A stretch of DNA of 64,000 bases from Psoroptes ovis (Eukaryota > Arthropoda > Arachnida > Sarcoptiformes > Psoroptidae), in the NCBI GenBank assembly GCA_002943765.1, contig PQWQ01000003.1, positions 4,463,501 to 4,527,500 on the forward strand, read 5' to 3'. The notes under the pieces are model-generated. The model was not told the DNA's origin. It searched no databases and worked only from the letters and a program-made list of their open reading frames with translations. A program made the translations under genes and the position numbers. Positions 61,651 through 64,000 of this stretch are shown here, in pieces (position 1 is the stretch's first letter; every line of letters begins with the position of its first letter).

Positions 61651-63976
61651 TTAATCTGCAAATGAATCACCGTCAGAGTCATCTTCAGACATGCTTGTGT
61701 CATCGTCAACAGCTTGCCTAATCTGTTTCATAGTTGATTTTAATATATTTTCAAACTGATTAGATCCTTGGAAATCTTTCGTCTTGGAATCTTCTTGTCG
61801 ATCTTTGATTGAGCGAAGTTTTTGTCTTATTTGAAGAATTTCATCCAAACGAATTGTGGCTTGAGAATTAGAATCGGACTTTGGCTTAATGTCAGATTTA
61901 GAAGACTTTTGTAAAACTAAAGGTTTTAGACTCAAATCAAATGACGGAGGCGGAGGTGGTGGTGGTGGCGGCGGCGGCATAGGTGCTGCAGAAGATGGAC
62001 AGGATTCAGACTCAATAGGACTTGGGATGACCGGTGGCGGTGGAGATGATGATGGACAGGGTGATGGATTAGAATTGATTGATGACATAGACAGAGATGG
62101 TTCAAATGCTTTAGGAATGGTTGATTTGCATGCGATCATTCGAACAGAATCATCGATACAATCATGAAATTCATCATCAGACTCTGAATATTTGCCATCA
62201 ATTTTTCGTTGTTGTTCATTCAATAATTGTTTCATACGATAACGTTTCAATCGCAAATAGGTTTCACGTTGAAATTTTTTCATTTTATTCATGGCATTTT
62301 GATTATCACAAGTTTTCGTTGGTTCATCATCAACAACAGGTCTATTTGATTTGAATTTTTTCAATTCTAAACGTAATTTAGCTTGTTTTTGAGCGTTTAG
62401 TGCCATTTTTCTCTTAATTACATTGATTTCGGATTGAATCAATTCATTTTGTTGTGATATTTGTTCATCAATCAGATGAAATTCGTCGGATGATTGCACG
62501 GTATCAAAGAAATCGATTGATTTGCCGCAATTCATTCGATCATTATTTGAAAGTAATGCGGCCAAATCTAGACGTAATAATGATTGACGTTGAACAAGTA
62601 TTTCTAAATTTAATTCAATAATTTGTTGTTTATTCGAATTGATTGAATATTCATTCGTTTTCAATGATAATTTACGACAATTAAGGTGTTCGATTTTTTT
62701 CAAAAACATTTGCCGTCGTAATTTTTCGAGACGAATACTGGCACCACTTTGTTCGATTGCATTTCGGCCATAACGTTTTTGATCGGTCGTGGCTCTTGCA
62801 ATTTGGCTTGATAATATGGCAACCAAGCGACCAAAATAATCGACATATAATTGTTGTATTGCACTCGTGGATGATAATAGAAATTCATTATATTCTCGGC
62901 GATCATTAATTGATTTTTCTTTCAGTTTTGGTCCTAAATATTTACATTCAATAATTGAATCTAATTGTTCCAGTCGTTGTGATGATAATTCTCTCATACG
63001 TAAAAATGGTCTCAATTGCATCAAATATAATTCATCTAATGCCTGAAATATTCTGTCAACGATCTGATCTTCAATTTTGTATAATTCATTGATTGATAAG
63101 AGGTTCGATGCTTGTTTCCTTAGTGCAATGATTGATTTCAATTCTTGTTGTAATTGTTCGACAAAATTTTCATGACTTTGCAATCGTAATTGTTGACAAT
63201 TTTCTTCGAAATCTTCAAATGTTTTACGCTCGAATAATAGTGGACGTAATATTTCAATTCCACATTGTTCAACAATTGTTTCAAGATAGTTTTTAATGGC
63301 CATTTCTAGCCGTATCACATCTTCATTGGATGTTGTCCATCTATTTTGAAGAGATTTCATTAATAAAACATCAAAGATATTGATTTATTAATGTGAATAT
63401 ACCCGAATAAATATCGAATATAATAATATGTTGAGTGATTGTCCATGGAAAATTGTTCCAATAATCGTTTGATTGGTTCGAATTGATTTTTTGCTTGAAA
63501 TTTGGCTGATACCAGGCAAAGATCATTATTCAGCTCGATCAATTCATCTGGACTGAGAAAAAAGGCACATTGAAAATTAACAATGTTTGGAATTTTACAA
63601 GAAAATGTTACCTCAGACAAACGGCCATACAATTACTTTGAATATCGATCGATGTGCAGCTATGACCAACGAATGTTATGGCAATCAAATTGTCCAAACG
63701 ATTATAAGCGACAAGAAATTGATTCGTTCTCATATTTGATGGTATCATTGGTTTTCGTCGACGTTTATTAGGTTTGTACCCAGGTCTCAGGTCATTATCA
63801 TTGATTGAAGTTGAGTTTTCAATATTTTTGAATAAATTCTCTTTGAATGCAATCCATTCATCCATTGAATCATCATCATCATCATCATCATGATTATCTT
63901 CAAAGGTATTCAAGGGTTTGACTAGTGAATTGCTGTCACTTGTAAACATGTGGACATTTTCATTTATTCGTAACAT
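61651..63976 (-). CDS. JMY/WHAMM-family actin nucleation-promoting factor (5' end may be incomplete)
   Basis: JMY and WHAMM drive Arp2/3-dependent actin assembly on membranes. Exons 63612-63976, 63403-63552 and 61651-63340 join in phase 2 to 734 aa from ATG 63976; the frame stays open to the window edge, so the true start may lie outside. N-terminal WMD-type domain: NQFLVAYNRLDNLIAITF. Coiled-coil half: LQPFLRMREL-type block (MQLRPFLRMRELSSQR), KYLGPKLKE and DQKRYGR, clear family matches. Then a poly-Pro run (encoded near 61946-61978). At the C-terminus only one weak WH2-like segment (LDEILQIRQKLRSI) is visible, followed by a central-type helix (ILKSTMKQIRQAV) and an acidic tail ending DGDSFAD, where the family normally has Trp. 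Confidence 0.9.
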
Positions 63977-64000
63977 CTTTGGATCTTGGATTGATGAGTC

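Overview
The window looks like nuclear DNA from an astigmatid mite of the house-dust-mite type. This is an inference from the strong AT bias, the very short spliceosomal introns (50-90 bp in several genes), the metazoan gene content and the homopolymer-rich proteins; no single marker proves it. I rebuilt gene models by joining reading frames across GT..AG introns.

Layout, left to right. (1) 1.2-9.1 kb, minus strand: TTC8/BBS8 (3 exons), then a complete 12-exon INTS3. (2) 14-55 kb, plus strand: four dispersed genes for a secreted protein family (14.1-16.2, 19.7-20.7, 37.2-40.6 and 54.4-55.5 kb). They share a P-[YF]-R-[RH]-x-x-x-E type motif, and three have a start exon holding only 9 coding bases. 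(3) 41.2-46.2 kb: an orphan type I membrane protein (plus) facing two tandem MADF-domain genes (minus); the first MADF protein ends in a transmembrane anchor. (4) 50.7 kb: a small hydrophobic protein gene with a TATA box. (5) 57.1 kb: a core-1 galactosyltransferase-like protein without the DxD metal site. (6) 59.0-59.5 kb, minus: histone H3.3. (7) 61.7 kb to the right edge, minus: a JMY/WHAMM-type actin nucleation factor whose 5' end may lie beyond the window.

The non-coding DNA, notably 9.1-14 kb, 16-40 kb and 46-57 kb, carries at least 31 copies of an ~85 bp inverted-repeat element with mariner-like TTAGGTTGTCC ends flanked by TA. There are three core types (A palindromic, 13 copies; B with an asymmetric core, 15; C, 3). 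They sit in introns, intergenic DNA and probably one 3' UTR, never in a coding exon. A second ~123 bp palindromic family has 3 copies. An unexplained 10-mer (AAGGCTATAG) recurs. No transposase gene, tRNA, rRNA or CRISPR array was found.

The recognised conserved genes are unlinked housekeeping functions: ciliary trafficking (TTC8), snRNA/mRNA 3' processing and attenuation (INTS3), O-glycosylation (C1GALT1-like), chromatin (H3.3) and actin (JMY). The most unusual parts are the hairpin elements, the secreted family, the membrane-anchored MADF protein, the DxD-less glycosyltransferase and the altered C-terminus of the JMY homologue.
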